Shown piece by piece: positions 32,448-44,707 of a DNA stretch of 64,000 nt (its first letter is position 1; each line of letters starts with the position of its first letter). This DNA is from Paracamarosporium sp. OC-R06-R3 (lineage: Eukaryota; Ascomycota; Dothideomycetes; Pleosporales; Didymosphaeriaceae): assembly GCA_019828545.1 (NCBI GenBank), contig JACVRA010000192.1, forward strand, positions 475,936-539,935, given 5' to 3'. Under the pieces are notes generated by a model. It saw only the letters and a list, made by a program, of their open reading frames with translations, did no database searches and was not told the DNA's origin. Position numbers and translations under genes: made by a program.

Positions 32448-35400
32448 TCAAGAGAAGAAGTACTTGGACTCACGCAGCCGAGAAACATCCCAGCCGCCCT
32501 TCTTCGGCACCGGCGGGAACGTGAGCGGAAGCCACACAGACAATCCTTTTTCCTTCGGGCTAGACTTCGACTGTTTCTTCTCGTTGGAGTCTGTTGCATG
32601 GGAGCATTCGTCCTCATCCTCCATCTCTACTTCAGCTGCAGCAAGATCTGCAGGAGAAATATCTCTCGGCGCGGTACCAAGATTCTCGAGCTCCTCCGTG
32701 ACTTGGTCAGCCTCAGCCGTGAGCAGCTTCTCCTTGACTTCGTCGAACCTGCGGCCAGCAGTGTTCTTGGTTTCACCTAGAAGAGTAAGGCGGTACGATG
32801 CGATGGCGTTAGGGTCTTGGTTCGCCAGCCAGATACTTGTTGGCGTGACGATCTTCAAGCCCTGTTCCTTCTCCTGCGGGTCCTCGCTGTTCAAGAGCTC
32901 CTGCCGCTTGGCCTCCAAAGCGAGTTCACCGAAACTGGCATCCTTCATCGTAGAGATAGATGGTCGACCAATTTCACCATCCATACGCTGCGCTGCCCTC
33001 CATGCCATAATCTTTTTTGCTACAGTGGAAGACTTCTTGAGCTGCGCCTTGTACATTGAACCAACGTAACGGGCCTTGAATTCTGCAGCGAGCCGACCCA
33101 TGATGTCTTCGGAGTGCATGCGCACAAAGGCATCGCGCAGGATGACGTTCAGGTTGGGAACGTCGGCAGCATGGGTCCAAAAACTGTCGTGGACGGCGGC
33201 AAAATCCAAACCCATCTCATTGCATTTCAATGCCGAAAGTATCATATGAGTGGCATCAAGAGAGTGGATGAAATTGGGTGGAAATGCTTGAAGCTGCTTG
33301 CGCTTGTCCACGGCAGCGCTCCCCAGAGAACGATGTATAGCAATTTCCTGCAATTTGGTCTTGACGACTTGAGTTCCCGATTTGCGATACGGTTGCACGA
33401 CCGGCATTTTCAAAGGCGTTGTCCAGATGATAGGCGTCTTGAATGCTTCAATGTCTTTGACGAGCTTCTTTTCCATGGCTTTGCTCACATATCTGGGACT
33501 CTTGTACTTGGCGTCATATACCGTTTGTTTCCCTTCGGCGTGTTCTCGAAGCCTCTTAATTTGCTCCGTGGAGATGGATGTCGAGATACGTTCGCCGCAT
33601 TCGCCAAGCCAATACTGAATTTCTTGGGCACCGTTGAAAATCTTGCCGAGCGCATCAAATATCTTGGCAGCAACATAAGCTGCAGCATGCCAGAGTTCCG
33701 TGGTTTCGTCTTCTCTTCGGAAGATCTCCTTCAGTTCGTCCTCAACTTGAGCTTTGGCACCAATGAATGTGACACCATACACGTTGGTCATGACGGTTCG
33801 TTTGACGACTTTCCGGGAGATTTTATCTTTCAGTAAAATTGCCAATCTCTTGCCTTCTGCAGCATCATCGGCAATCATACCCTTCACAAGTTCGGCGACA
33901 CCAGTGTAGATGTCCTGTGGCCGGTCTGATGGTTCTAGGTTGACTTGGCTGGCGCCGGCGAAATCACCACCCAGTGCAGCATAGTGCTGGAGACCGTTAC
34001 ACGTCCCATCCTGATGCACGGGAATGTGAGAAACAAAACGAGTTGGGTCCGGAGATTCTAGTGCGTTCCTCAGCTCCATGCAACACGCGAGGCATTGCCA
34101 GGGGTCTTCGGCCTTGGTCCACCATCTCCTTCCGGTAAGAGGATTCATCGCAGAATCATATATCTCGTGGATGTTATCCATAGCAAACTGTTCCCTCTCA
34201 TACAAGCTAGCTTTGTCGAACCCGTAAAGATTCGCCAGATGGACCTTGAGCCATTGTAGACCTACAGAGCCCAGTTCTTTCCCATTTGCAAATCTTAATA
34301 GACATCTTGAAAAATCGGATCCCATGTGGTTTAGCACAGGGGGAATAGGGTAAGCTCTACCGCGGAAGTCCACGCTGTGGGGAAAATACAGCTTCTTCTC
34401 GTTGACGTAGGCACGCGCGGTCTCAAGTTGAAAGTTTTGATAACAGCGCTGTGAGTGAAGACCCTGTCGGGTATTCTCGTAAACTTTTATTGCGTTGCTC
34501 CATGCTTTCTTTTCGGCTGGCGATGCATTCTCTGGGGGCTCTTCGGGGCGTACTAGATCGTCATTCTCGGCGACCATTGCTCCAATACCTTCTCCACTAT
34601 TCCACGCTTGGACCATAACCTCGAAAACATCCTTGTTAATCTGCCATGGCACCTTTGAGAGGATGTCAAGACCTGTAAGCATCTTCTCCATGTCGCCGTT
34701 TGCGATGGCCGATTGAGCGTATGCGCGTTGTGAGTGGTCATTGTTCTTCAAACGGACCACGCCATTTGAACCCGTGTAGTAACCGCCCTCGTCGAATGCA
34801 GTCCAAGGCTTAGGTTCGAAAACCATGGGAAGTTGGACACTGTGGACACAGTGAGTAGGCTCCCTCATGAGTTTCTGAACTATCTCCTGGTGTGGGACGA
34901 TCCAACCCGTCTTCTTTCCATTAGCATAACCGACATGGTGATGGAATGCAGCTTGCGTGCTGGTCAAAGTTTTGCCGGTCTTGGGATCTTCAGCTGTCAC
35001 TGTCACCGTGGCTGCCTGCAGAAAATGTTCGATCAACAAGGCTCCAAGCCTGGTCTTGATAGCAGCGGGAACCTCTTTTTGCAGATACGAATCCACAGGG
35101 TAATCGACGGGTTGGTGACCTTGCTCATCCATCTGTTTGGTCTCTTTTGGGTGTAGAGTTAAAGAGTTAAGTAGTGCTCGTCGTGCTCGTTTGCGTTCCT
35201 TCTTTCGCTGAGAGAGCATTTTCTGTCTCACCTCCGCGTTCGACTCGGTCCGAATGTCCTCTGCTATGCTACCAGAAAGCTGGGCGATTTTCAATTCATG
35301 CTGATTCTCACGTTGATGGGTCGCTACGCCTTGGATGATGCGCGATACAGTTATAGCGGCAAGCTTTTCCGGCTTGCACATTTCAAGAAACGGTCCGTAA

Positions 35401-36731
35401 ATGTGCCTGTCGTCTCGTTGATTCTCCTTGGACGGTGCGGAGAGCACTTCCTGTGTGCGGGCATACTCTTTCTTGATACGGGGGAGAAGAGCTGAATACC
35501 ACTGCCACATTAGGGCTTGTATTGGCTTAGATTTGAGAACACCGTGGATGCCGAGTTCCTGAAGTTTATCGTCTTCAATCTTCCACCGATTGGTCGCGGC
35601 CTCGGTCGCATCGCGCTCAAGTTGCAGCTGGCGCATGTAAGCATACGTTCTTTCCTTGTCTTCCGAAGTTCCCTCCATTTCGTGGGGGTAAGGGACCCGA
35701 GTGCTTTGGTCAAATACGGCCAAAGCGTTTTTGAGTGCATTCAGACCTTCGCCTTTTTGCGGGACTTCCTTCACACCATGTGCAGGATTGGCGATGACGC
35801 CGTGTTCGGCGAGTGTTTGGGCTCCAAGTGGCGTGCTGATGTCGTACTGGTGAGCGATGTCCGCGGGTTGTTCCAGCGCGGCTGGCTCCCTGAAACGCTC
35901 TGGCTGGGCACGAATAAGGGCGTCCCACTCGTGGTCGTCAAAATCTTCCGAGTAGTTGATGGCATCCATGACATCTGAGCCACAGCATTCCTCGGCCATG
36001 GCGAGATATTTGCGTAGTGACCGGTGTCTTTCGCTGCCCTCGAGCAGCGTCATGGACGCCCGCAGAAGCGTGATGAAGGTGCCCGCATTGGGCTCGATCG
36101 CCTTTCGTACCATGTGTGAGTCGTACCACTCCTCGATGGTGGCCATTGAATACGCCTCGGGATTCTGCTGGGCCAGCTCGAACATGGTCTGCAGATAGGC
36201 ATTGTGCGCCTCTACGACCTCGCCCGCCGTCGGGCTGTACATGGTCGTCAGGCGTTGGATGATGGCCGTTGCTCTATCCATGCGGCCGACGCGTAGGCAC
36301 GCGTGGAGGTTCTGGTAGAGCTCGATGGGATCGCCGCCGATGCCGAACTTGGTGGATGCCGTGGGGGGATCCATGGGCTCACGCAGGATGAGCGGCGCCG
36401 CGGGATCCCAGGGCTCCAGCCTCGCCATGCGCGGCGACTGCGCACCGCGTGAGCCCCATGGATGTATGAGGCCATCGAAAGACATGGACGGCATGGGTGC
36501 GTGTTGTACGTCGGCCTGCGTGGCGAGGGTGCGCGTCTCGTGCCGTGTCGACAGCGCGCCGTGTCGTGGTCGTCGTGCATCGTGAGTCGTCGTCGTCGTC
36601 GCGGGGCCAACGCTTGCAGCCCATCGCATCTGCGCCGGACAGAGCCATGGGAGCGTCAATTGCTCGGCCAGTTGTGTGGGCGATCTGAAGGCATCTCTTC
36701 GCAGCTTCCGCCGGGCTGCTCGCGCGAGCAT
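32448..36731 (-). CDS. rpo41: Mitochondrial DNA-directed RNA polymerase
   Basis: The single-subunit, T7-like polymerase that transcribes mitochondrial DNA. A single exon encodes 1427 residues. The start is ATG 36729-36731; an upstream TTG is not a eukaryotic start. The N-terminus (MLARAARRKLRRDAFRSP) is a strong matrix-targeting sequence. Palm and fingers motifs are intact: motif A HQDGTCNGLQHYAALGGD near residue 905, with the metal-binding Asp; motif B region VKRTVMTNVYGVTFIGAK near 980; motif C AVHDSFWTH near 1180, with the second catalytic Asp. The protein ends RLRESKYFFS, like other fungal Rpo41 proteins. An N-terminal pentatricopeptide-like region precedes the polymerase domain. Confidence 0.97.
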   Translation of the reverse strand: MLARAARRKLRRDAFRSPTQLAEQLTLPWLCPAQMRWAASVGPATTTTTHDARRPRHGALSTRHETRTLATQADVQHAPMPSMSFDGLIHPWGSRGAQSPRMARLEPWDPAAPLILREPMDPPTASTKFGIGGDPIELYQNLHACLRVGRMDRATAIIQRLTTMYSPTAGEVVEAHNAYLQTMFELAQQNPEAYSMATIEEWYDSHMVRKAIEPNAGTFITLLRASMTLLEGSERHRSLRKYLAMAEECCGSDVMDAINYSEDFDDHEWDALIRAQPERFREPAALEQPADIAHQYDISTPLGAQTLAEHGVIANPAHGVKEVPQKGEGLNALKNALAVFDQSTRVPYPHEMEGTSEDKERTYAYMRQLQLERDATEAATNRWKIEDDKLQELGIHGVLKSKPIQALMWQWYSALLPRIKKEYARTQEVLSAPSKENQRDDRHIYGPFLEMCKPEKLAAITVSRIIQGVATHQRENQHELKIAQLSGSIAEDIRTESNAEVRQKMLSQRKKERKRARRALLNSLTLHPKETKQMDEQGHQPVDYPVDSYLQKEVPAAIKTRLGALLIEHFLQAATVTVTAEDPKTGKTLTSTQAAFHHHVGYANGKKTGWIVPHQEIVQKLMREPTHCVHSVQLPMVFEPKPWTAFDEGGYYTGSNGVVRLKNNDHSQRAYAQSAIANGDMEKMLTGLDILSKVPWQINKDVFEVMVQAWNSGEGIGAMVAENDDLVRPEEPPENASPAEKKAWSNAIKVYENTRQGLHSQRCYQNFQLETARAYVNEKKLYFPHSVDFRGRAYPIPPVLNHMGSDFSRCLLRFANGKELGSVGLQWLKVHLANLYGFDKASLYEREQFAMDNIHEIYDSAMNPLTGRRWWTKAEDPWQCLACCMELRNALESPDPTRFVSHIPVHQDGTCNGLQHYAALGGDFAGASQVNLEPSDRPQDIYTGVAELVKGMIADDAAEGKRLAILLKDKISRKVVKRTVMTNVYGVTFIGAKAQVEDELKEIFRREDETTELWHAAAYVAAKIFDALGKIFNGAQEIQYWLGECGERISTSISTEQIKRLREHAEGKQTVYDAKYKSPRYVSKAMEKKLVKDIEAFKTPIIWTTPLKMPVVQPYRKSGTQVVKTKLQEIAIHRSLGSAAVDKRKQLQAFPPNFIHSLDATHMILSALKCNEMGLDFAAVHDSFWTHAADVPNLNVILRDAFVRMHSEDIMGRLAAEFKARYVGSMYKAQLKKSSTVAKKIMAWRAAQRMDGEIGRPSISTMKDASFGELALEAKRQELLNSEDPQEKEQGLKIVTPTSIWLANQDPNAIASYRLTLLGETKNTAGRRFDEVKEKLLTAEADQVTEELENLGTAPRDISPADLAAAEVEMEDEDECSHATDSNEKKQSKSSPKEKGLSVWLPLTFPPVPKKGGWDVSRLRESKYFFS

Positions 36732-37371
36732 CTTGAAAGTCAAAGAGGGTATTAAATATACTACGAAGCAGGAAGAACAACAAACGCTCGATTAAACAGA
36801 CAAGAAGGAAGGGGCCTGCGAAGAGTGCAGGTACGATGGCAGCTCCGGATGTGGCAGCTGGTGGGATTGGAGAGGAGCATCCGCATGGCAAAACCCCCTT
36901 CTAGATAAAATCTCAAGGGGCCCGTGCATTGCACCCGGGCCCCTGTTGGGCACGTGACCTTCTAGCAAAGCCTCGGGACGCCGATGCGAGTCATGCACAT
37001 TACCTTCTACGATAACGACGATAACGGGAGACAGTTCGCGACGGTGACAGGGTATCGATTGCTATCATTCTTCCTCAGCATGCTCATTACAGTCAACTTC
37101 TAACCGCCAACGCACCGGAAGAACACTCCTATCTTACAACCTGCTCAAGATGCAAAAGAAAAGGGAGAAGAAAAACAAACGTAAATCGCAAATCGCTGAG
37201 AACTGCTCAAGTATAACTGGACTAAGTTCCCCGAAACTCCTCTACCATTCTATCGAAGCCACATCACATAGCCTTATCATGGTCCGGGCCTCGACCATGG
37301 CAGACATATATGCAGTATACACTTGTTGAACCTTCGTTCCTCTTAGAGCTATAGCTCGACGCACAAAAGCA
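36732..37371. other. Intergenic spacer
   Basis: About 640 bp with the rpo41 promoter and the 3' end of the next gene. Near 36915-36950 there is an imperfect GC-rich inverted repeat (GGGGCCCG ... CGGGCCCC) with 13 bases between the arms. No gene seen. Confidence 0.4.
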
Positions 37372-39642
37372 TCATCGAAGATCAGTAGCAGTCGCGTCAG
37401 GCGTAGGCGTAAGCGTCGCACTGCTTGTCGCACCAGTCTCTAATGTCGTGGTCGTGGCAAGCATGCCGATGCTCGTCAGCGCACTATTCCAAGCGTCGCC
37501 GTAATCGTCTTCAACATCTGCATCAAAAACCTCCACATCGTTCTCCCAGTCCTCTTCCTCCTCGTCTCCAAAGCAAAACAGATCGCGCGCGCTTCCCTCC
37601 ACAATCTTTCGGTGCTTGCCTTCTGGGATCGTACAACCGCCAATGACCTCGCGGTACTTGGCAGCGTAAGTGTCGGCAATGGATGAGATGTTGGAATGGG
37701 GTATCATGCTGCCACGATGAAGAAGGTAGGGGAGATGTGATATTTCGGGAAGATCACCGTCGAAAGGTAGAAGGAGGTGTAGCGGGCGCGAGTGGGAAAC
37801 TACTTTGGTCTCACTGATCCTGGGTGGCAGAACGGGAGTGTCGCCGCGAAGGAATGGCTCGTCCGTGTGTACCGGCGGAGCGATCTCGTCATCCCCGTGT
37901 CTCGCTTTTGGTGGCGCGAATTCCTCGGGTATATGGTACAGCTCGTTATGTATAGTGGCGAGAGCTTCTTCGGAGGTCGCGCCCGGATAAAACAAGGCGT
38001 AGGCACGGGCGCGCATGAACTCGAGCATGTATTCCATCCACGATGGTAGTGTTTCTGATACAAGCTTGTTCCGTTGCGGCGCTTTGGAGTGCTTCGCCAC
38101 GCGGTTGGTGAGAAACGAGTGGAGCTCTGCCCACTTGTCGCCAAAGTATAGTGTGGCGTGACTATTAGGAGCTTGCCAGAGGAATGGAACATTCTTGGTG
38201 TCGGCAAAGAGCTCCATATATCGCTTGGAATGCATATCGGCTGGTTTGGGAGGGTTAAACTCCGTCTTTCCATCAAGAAGAACGGATGGGAGCTCCAGCG
38301 TAATACCCATGACACCTGCGGCATCGTCTTCGGCATAAGTGGAATACCTATACTCTAAGAGAGTGAAGATGAGGTATTGATAGTATTGCGACGAAAATTC
38401 GACCTGTGGGGAGAGCAGCAAGAGGTGCGAGTTTTTTGAGCTCGGATAGAAAAGCTCGAGGAAACGAATAGCAGACTCCTCCTGCGTCACCCGCTGGCTT
38501 CCAATTCTGCGTCTGGTCGTTATACGGCTTTGGTGACCGGAGAGAGGCCACCTGAAATCATCCAGGAATCTTTGGACGGATTCATCGAGCTCCGCAGGTA
38601 GTTCGAGGGTTATATGGGGCAGCTTCAGGCCACTGTAATCGGCAGAGCGGATTGATCTCAACAAACGAGCAACGCTCGAAGAGTCTGGCGGGACCTGGAT
38701 AAGTATATCAATTGTAGGTAAATTCCAACTCCGCAACGACCCAGCGTCCAGCCTGGTGATCCACATCATGCTGTCCAGTCTATCTCTAGGTATCTCGATG
38801 AGCGGCATGTCCAGCGCCTCCGTTTTCGCGCGCATTCCTCTGACGAAGAAGCCATCCTCGGACAGAGCATCATCTATGATAGCTGCCTGCGGGTGTAGGA
38901 AGCTGTGGATGTGGGCCATGGCTGCCATGACACTCAATTCGGCGCGGTCATCGGAGCTGTACTCGGTCCAGTCTGGCCGGGCATCATGCCAGATTGCGGG
39001 ACATTTGATCTGGTCTATGCCGTTGATCTCGAGTATCTGAGCTATTTCGATGTCCTCTCTGCCCATAAAGGCAGCATGCACGTAGTTCCTGCTCCAGCGT
39101 GCCATCTCGCAAATCATAGGCAGCATGGTTGACGCGCTATGCAGGCTGGATATGGGGAAGACGACATTTCGATTGACGGCACGAAAGCCGTACGTGTACG
39201 AGGCTCCGTGTAGCGAGGCAGCGAGCCGGTAGAACTTGAACTGGCCATCGAACGTGTGCGGTGCGGGCTCGCCAGCGCTTGGCGCCCTATACCCAGGCGG
39301 AGGCCCCGTGGGTTCTTGGTTGTCGGTTTGATCGTAGCCGTAGCTGAACCTGCCGGGCGGAGCACTTCCATAGTCCGACGCGGTCCCCTGCGCGGTCCAC
39401 GCGCCCGGCAGCGGCATCCTCTTGAGCAGGGCATAGAACAAGTACAGCCCTACGACGGCCAGCAGCATGCGCCGTCGCCGCCACCGCAGCGGCGTGCTCC
39501 TCGGCGTCCATTTGGGCGTACGCATTGCGCCCGGCTTGTGGTCGTCATCCTTCTTGCCCAGCTCTTCGTCGCCGGGCAGCATCGATCTGCTCAGCATGTT
39601 CCCCCAAATGGCACCGTCCTGCAGCAACGAGGATCCAGGCAT
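37372..39642 (-). CDS. Type II membrane protein, fungal GT2-type glycosyltransferase-like
   Basis: A single exon encodes 756 residues. A basic cytosolic tail (TPLRWRRRR) leads into one membrane segment (MLLAVVGLYLFYALL, near residues 59-73), followed by a long lumenal part, the layout of a Golgi or ER type II enzyme. The lumenal part has a segment that reads like a nucleotide-sugar fold (PTIDILIQVPPDSSSVARLL, then SGLKLPHITLELPAELDESV) and HLLLLSPQVEFSSQYYQYLI, as in a group of fungal and plant proteins annotated as glycosyltransferase family 2-like. I see no unambiguous DxD metal motif, so enzymatic activity is inferred. The C-terminus is acidic then Thr-rich. Confidence 0.65.
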   Translation of the reverse strand: MPGSSLLQDGAIWGNMLSRSMLPGDEELGKKDDDHKPGAMRTPKWTPRSTPLRWRRRRMLLAVVGLYLFYALLKRMPLPGAWTAQGTASDYGSAPPGRFSYGYDQTDNQEPTGPPPGYRAPSAGEPAPHTFDGQFKFYRLAASLHGASYTYGFRAVNRNVVFPISSLHSASTMLPMICEMARWSRNYVHAAFMGREDIEIAQILEINGIDQIKCPAIWHDARPDWTEYSSDDRAELSVMAAMAHIHSFLHPQAAIIDDALSEDGFFVRGMRAKTEALDMPLIEIPRDRLDSMMWITRLDAGSLRSWNLPTIDILIQVPPDSSSVARLLRSIRSADYSGLKLPHITLELPAELDESVQRFLDDFRWPLSGHQSRITTRRRIGSQRVTQEESAIRFLELFYPSSKNSHLLLLSPQVEFSSQYYQYLIFTLLEYRYSTYAEDDAAGVMGITLELPSVLLDGKTEFNPPKPADMHSKRYMELFADTKNVPFLWQAPNSHATLYFGDKWAELHSFLTNRVAKHSKAPQRNKLVSETLPSWMEYMLEFMRARAYALFYPGATSEEALATIHNELYHIPEEFAPPKARHGDDEIAPPVHTDEPFLRGDTPVLPPRISETKVVSHSRPLHLLLPFDGDLPEISHLPYLLHRGSMIPHSNISSIADTYAAKYREVIGGCTIPEGKHRKIVEGSARDLFCFGDEEEEDWENDVEVFDADVEDDYGDAWNSALTSIGMLATTTTLETGATSSATLTPTPDATATDLR

Positions 39643-39915
39643 GCGCGCAGCTCACACCATGGCGCTCTCAGCGGGCAAGGTGCGCTTCCGTCATGCAGCC
39701 GATGCAAGGGACTCGGGGAGGGCGCGCAGTCGGCAATGGGGAAGCGGAAGAGGAGGAGGAAGACACGGCGAGGGCGATGAGGACATGTTGGAGCTTTGGC
39801 GCTGCTAACTGCAGGCAGCCTAGGCCGAATCCGCCTTCGGTTATCTATCTTGATGCGCAATTCATCTGCCAGACTCGCAAACGCAATCACAACTTGAACT
39901 TGGATACATACACGT

Positions 39916-41594
39916 CTACGCTGTCTCTGCCAGCCGCCGGTCAGCCTCCTCCAAACACGTCCTCAGCGCCGCCTCATTGCGCGGCTTGAAGAGGACCTCG
40001 TAGTGCCTGCACATGGTCACCAAGCTACACGGGTCCGCGCTCCCTCGCACGGGATGTGTGTCGACGTGCGTGACGGGCACAATCTCAAAACTATTCAGCA
40101 TCCGCATGTACGTCAGGTACAGCTCCCTGTTTGCCAGCAGCGACCCGGCACACATCCTGTACCCCAGACCATACGTGAAAAGCGGCGCATCGGGCTGCTC
40201 AAGCCAGCGCTCAGGCCGGAACACCTCTGCGTCGTGCCACACGTTCGGGTCTGCGAGATGCTGTGAGCTCGTGTTTGTTTGCAAGTGGCTGACTTACCCA
40301 TGTTGCACGCCCACGCGTTGAGATAAATGGTGCTGCCCGCCGGGATCAACTTGCCCTCGTACGTGATGTCCTTGACCGTGGCTCGCGGGAGCGCCAGTCG
40401 GAGGACGCAGTAGTACCGCAAACACTCCCTCACCAGAGCGACAACGTATTCGCACTTCTGGTCGTCGTACGCGTCACACAGGGGCTCATCGTCCGAGTAG
40501 AACCTGCGAATCTCTTCCACTGCCTTTGCCTGTATATCTGGTCGCTGGGCGAGCAGTGCAACACTCCACTGCACCAGTGTCGTGATTGTATCGAGGCCTC
40601 CTGAAAGCATGGTCAAACTGATGGACGTTAATTCCTCCTTGTTCAAAGCCGCACTCTTGTCCTGGATGACGTTCGCTTGAATGCAAGGCTTGTGGGTGCC
40701 TTTCTCCATACGGTCGTCCAAGTCCTTGTTCAGCTTGGTCAAATATACATCTCGTCTTCTCCTCATATCACGCGCCATCACAGACCCAGCGCTAAATGGA
40801 TTCAGTCTGAGAAGCGGAATGTAGTCCTGGAGGTTGCCAGTCGTGCTTCGGAACAGCGAGATCGCTTCCTCTACTTCGGTAATCTCGTGGAACATTGGGT
40901 CGTCACGGCTTTCCATGCGCGTCCCCCAGTTCAATGTAAGAGATAGAGAGAGCGATAGGCGCTGGATCATAGGCATAGGATCCACACCCACCTGGCCTGC
41001 TCTGCCATTTATGAAACCCTCTTTGACAAAGTCCTTTGTCTCAACATCAATGTGGCTGATGTACGTCGCAATTGATGGTTTGTTCAGAGCAGAGGCAGCT
41101 CCCTTGCGCCTCCTCTTCAAAGACTCGTTGAACGGCGAAGTGCCAATTGTTGTTCCAGCAGTGTTCGACAGCACCTACTTTCATCAGCAAAAAAACATTC
41201 CCCTAATTCCCTCCGGCGCCCGACACACCTTATGGAAAGTCCAAAATACAGGCCTTGAGCTCAATGCCTGACTGTTTTGGCCAAAAATCTTCCTTGCTGA
41301 CTCCGCGCTGTTTACCACGATAACCGGCACGTTGCCCAGTTGGATTTGGTATACATCCCCAAAGATCTTGCTCCATTCGCGGTATTTCTCAGCAGCATTG
41401 TACTTGATATCAGGTATGTTGCCAACAAGCGGCCAATTCGTTGGTCCATTGAATCCTTTTATCCGGAGAGAACGGCGTACAACTTCGTTGATAATCACGT
41501 AGGCAACGGGGATACCCACGAGGAAGATAAGAACGGAGCGAAGCGTATGTTGGAGTAACTGATTCGCCAACAACGGCAAGATTGTCGCGATCAT
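39916..41594 (-). CDS. Cytochrome P450, CYP504-like (phenylacetate hydroxylase type)
   Basis: Exons 41229-41594, 40298-41174 and 39916-40250, with introns of 54 and 47 nt, encode 525 residues. An N-terminal membrane anchor (LRSVLIFLVGIPVAYVII) and the proline-rich hinge GFNGPTNWPLVGNIP mark an ER enzyme. The I-helix motif GGLDTITT, the ExxR of the K-helix (ECLR) and the heme-binding YGLGYRMCAG with ligand Cys448 are present. Tyr replaces the usual Phe at the start of the heme loop. The overall reading, including LSNTAGTTIGTSP and SLKRRRKGAASALN, is like the CYP504 family, which hydroxylates phenylacetate or 3-hydroxyphenylacetate in fungi. The substrate is inferred from this similarity; no homogentisate-pathway gene is adjacent. 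Confidence 0.85.
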
Positions 41595-44500
41595 TTTATC
41601 AAATCTGATCTAAATGCTTAATAGTAACTCTTGATCAAAACCAAGATAGACAGGTAAAAGAAGGGGAAAGGAGATGCGTCGTTTTGTAGAGTGTACAGTT
41701 TTGTCCTCGATTCGGTGCGGTTCTTCAATGCATGAAAGCACGACGCTTTGGCGCTCTCCAAGAATTTCTCAAACAACGACAATGAATCAACATATTTACG
41801 CCGACTATTGGTGGCTATCTATACTCAAGGCGGCGTTCCCAGACAACCGCCGGTACTGCGGGATCGTCATGCGGGGAAAGGGGTGGGATTGCCTTCATCG
41901 CGGAATGTGCGGAACAGTTCCGTGCAACGGAACGTTGAGATGGTACGTGGAGCATGCGCGAGGTTCGTGCAGGTGAACATCGAAATAAGTAGTTACATAT
42001 TCAACTTCATGAAGGTAGGTAACAAACTCTGGCAGATTTTAAGAGGATATCAGCGACCGACACGATGGTTCTTGGTTGTCTTTGCGCCTTCTAAATGATT
42101 ATCTCGATATCAGTGACCCTGAATTGGTTAAGCATATATAGAAACAGTCCTTTTTCCCGGAAACAATATTGGTCTGAAGATTCCAATCGACAGTCCTAAG
42201 AAATGTGTCTCAGATATTATAGCGGAATCCTTGAGCTACGGGTAATTTTCTACCTCTACAAGGTAAATTGGGCGAAATGCCCAGTCGTGTTGCCGGATAG
42301 TCCGCATCGCTCTTCACACTCTTCCACCTGTTACCGTCATATATTATAATCCACCAGGTGTTGATGGAGCTTAAGATGTCTACACATCTTAGTCACAGGC
42401 GTATTATCGCAGTGCGGTGTAAATCTTCTCTCACTGCGCCAACGTTTGTTTAGTCCTCGTTATAGCACACAGAAAAAAACATGGAGTTGCTGGATTGTGC
42501 ACCATAACCAATGACGTTAAGCTCGAGTATCGGAGAAGATGTAGTGAACAAAGACTGTCAGATGGGAGTGGGATATCAGTCCCATTCGAGACATCAACCT
42601 TCTATCCGTAATTGTCTACTAACAGAGTTCTTTAACCCGTAGTGTGATCGTGCGAGTTCCTGAACAACAATTTTCATTTTGTTTGACTGATTTTCGTACA
42701 CGTGGCGCGCAGCGCCAAAGTTGTCGTTCAGAGTAGATTGGTGGTCGCCCGAACTCTTCGGATGGATGGCAGCCTTATGGATTTAAGAGGCATTTTACAA
42801 AGAGTACAGTTACTCCTTGAGATTCAAGTCCATCGGCCGACACCTTTTATGGAAAATAGGGTGTGCCACAACGTTTCCCCTAGGTTAGATTTATGTTAAC
42901 TATCGAGTTCCGATTTTTCTATATATATCCCAACATAACTGGACATCTTACACCCCTAAACATACGTGCTGCCATAACGGGTTGTTGTGTTCGATCTTGA
43001 CACACGCAGAGACAAGCACGCAATATATGCGTAGGCGATGTTGGTTGCTGTTTCGTAGGTAGAGATTAGTTGTCTTCTTTCATACAGCAGTACTGTAACC
43101 AGCGGCGCACTGACACCATGATCTCTTACCAGGCATAGGGGGAATTTAATGCTCTCCTCTCTCAGACTGCCGGAATCCGCTACCTAGATCGAGATAACAA
43201 TCGATTATAGCAATAGGCCAATACGACGAGGACAGTCACATGAACATATCATAAATGAATAAATATTGCCTGGTAGACCCGACAACGGCTTTAGGACTTT
43301 CTCCATGCCTTTTCTGTATAACTAAACAACATGCAACCTTAATCACCTAACTTGCTCAAACTCATGATAGTTGACACTTGAAAGTATAGGTTCTTGTGCG
43401 TGGTGTATCTTTGAGATGGCTAAGTTGGTCTGATGTTTGGTGGCTTCAAAAGCAGGCTATCTACAGGAAGAGCACGGCTGCTGGCTTCGCCCGTACAAGT
43501 GTGAAGGGAAAGGCCGCGCGGAGAAAAGAGTGCTGCTGAGACCAATTGAGGGTTGTTCAAAATAAATAAGGTGCCATCTAGAGGTACCTTCAACAGGATA
43601 ATCGCTACTCTAAGCGTAGGAAAGGACTTTTGAAGTGATGATCCAGAGTCACAACAACACTGTGAGTTTTCAAAGAGGGAGTGAATATTGAAAGGCCGAG
43701 CCGAAAAGCTTCCTGACCCAGTCGCAGACTTTTACATGATGGTGGGTATGCTCGTTTGTCTTGAAAACCAGCAGTTGCAAGCGACATAATCTTGGAACGT
43801 GGGCCAGTGTTGTTTTCTAAGCATGCGGTGCTCTGACCTCCGGGCTTTGCCCTTACAGCACTTGCACTGTCATCTCTTAAATACTTATTGTTTTGTAAGC
43901 AAGGGTCTGTAGTCCGTCACTCTTATACTCTTATCTTGTTTCATCTTTAGATTGACAAACGAAGCCTCGCGGACTTCAGTACTAATTTAGGGTCCAACAA
44001 GCCTCGTTAAAAGCCTTCGTTTAACCCTCTCTACTGAGCGTTTCAACGTGCATGTCAATGCTACGATACCGTCACGTTATTCCTAGATGTGATGGACTTA
44101 CAATCTACAATCCTTGCAGTCCTAGAAGCTTTTCTAAACAATAGTAACACAGGGGTTTGCGCCTTATCAGTCGATCTGGCACGTGTTGGCAAGCAGCAGA
44201 GAGTGTTATGGATGGGTCGACCTTTGCACTGGCTTCCCTTTCTCAGCTTCCACGTCGTAGAAATAGCGACCTTGAGATATCAAGGATCAACATTTAAGAA
44301 GTCCTCAATAATGTTTAACGAGCTCGGTCCAAGGCCGCGGTGAAGCGCAAACGTTCCGCAGAGCCTCTTTACAAGCCACCCTTCAATCACGGTTCATCCA
44401 TGCACATCAACCAACGCATCGAGCCAGGTCATTAGCCCTGGAGAACGCAATCGCCTGGCGGTGCAGGAGCCTGTCATCGTGAATTCGAGGGAATGGCTGT

Positions 44501-44707
44501 GTTTTGTTCGTCGCGTCATAAAATGTGGCTCCCACCGCTGTGAATTTCTAGGCAACCTTACCTTTGAAGCACACAATCAGAATACTGGTCTTCTTCTCCA
44601 TTCATTCTAAGACGCGATCTCCGTTCTCCGCATATCCAGTCATTATCTTAGCATTCGAGTCTTCTAACCTCGCTTTACGATCTTGAGAACACCACATCAA
44701 TAGCTGT
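41595..44707. other. Intergenic, about 3.1 kb
   Basis: Lower GC than the flanking genes and only ORFs under about 120 codons, none recognisable. An 84-codon ORF at 44089-44343 and a 116-codon ORF at 41748-42098 have no clear splice partners. No inverted repeats or transposase remnants were noticed. It may hold a noncoding RNA or decayed sequence. Confidence 0.35.

Noticed and set aside
36732..36743. Extension of Rpo41 to an upstream TTG codon
   Set aside because: Nuclear genes start at ATG; the first ATG gives a typical mitochondrial presequence.
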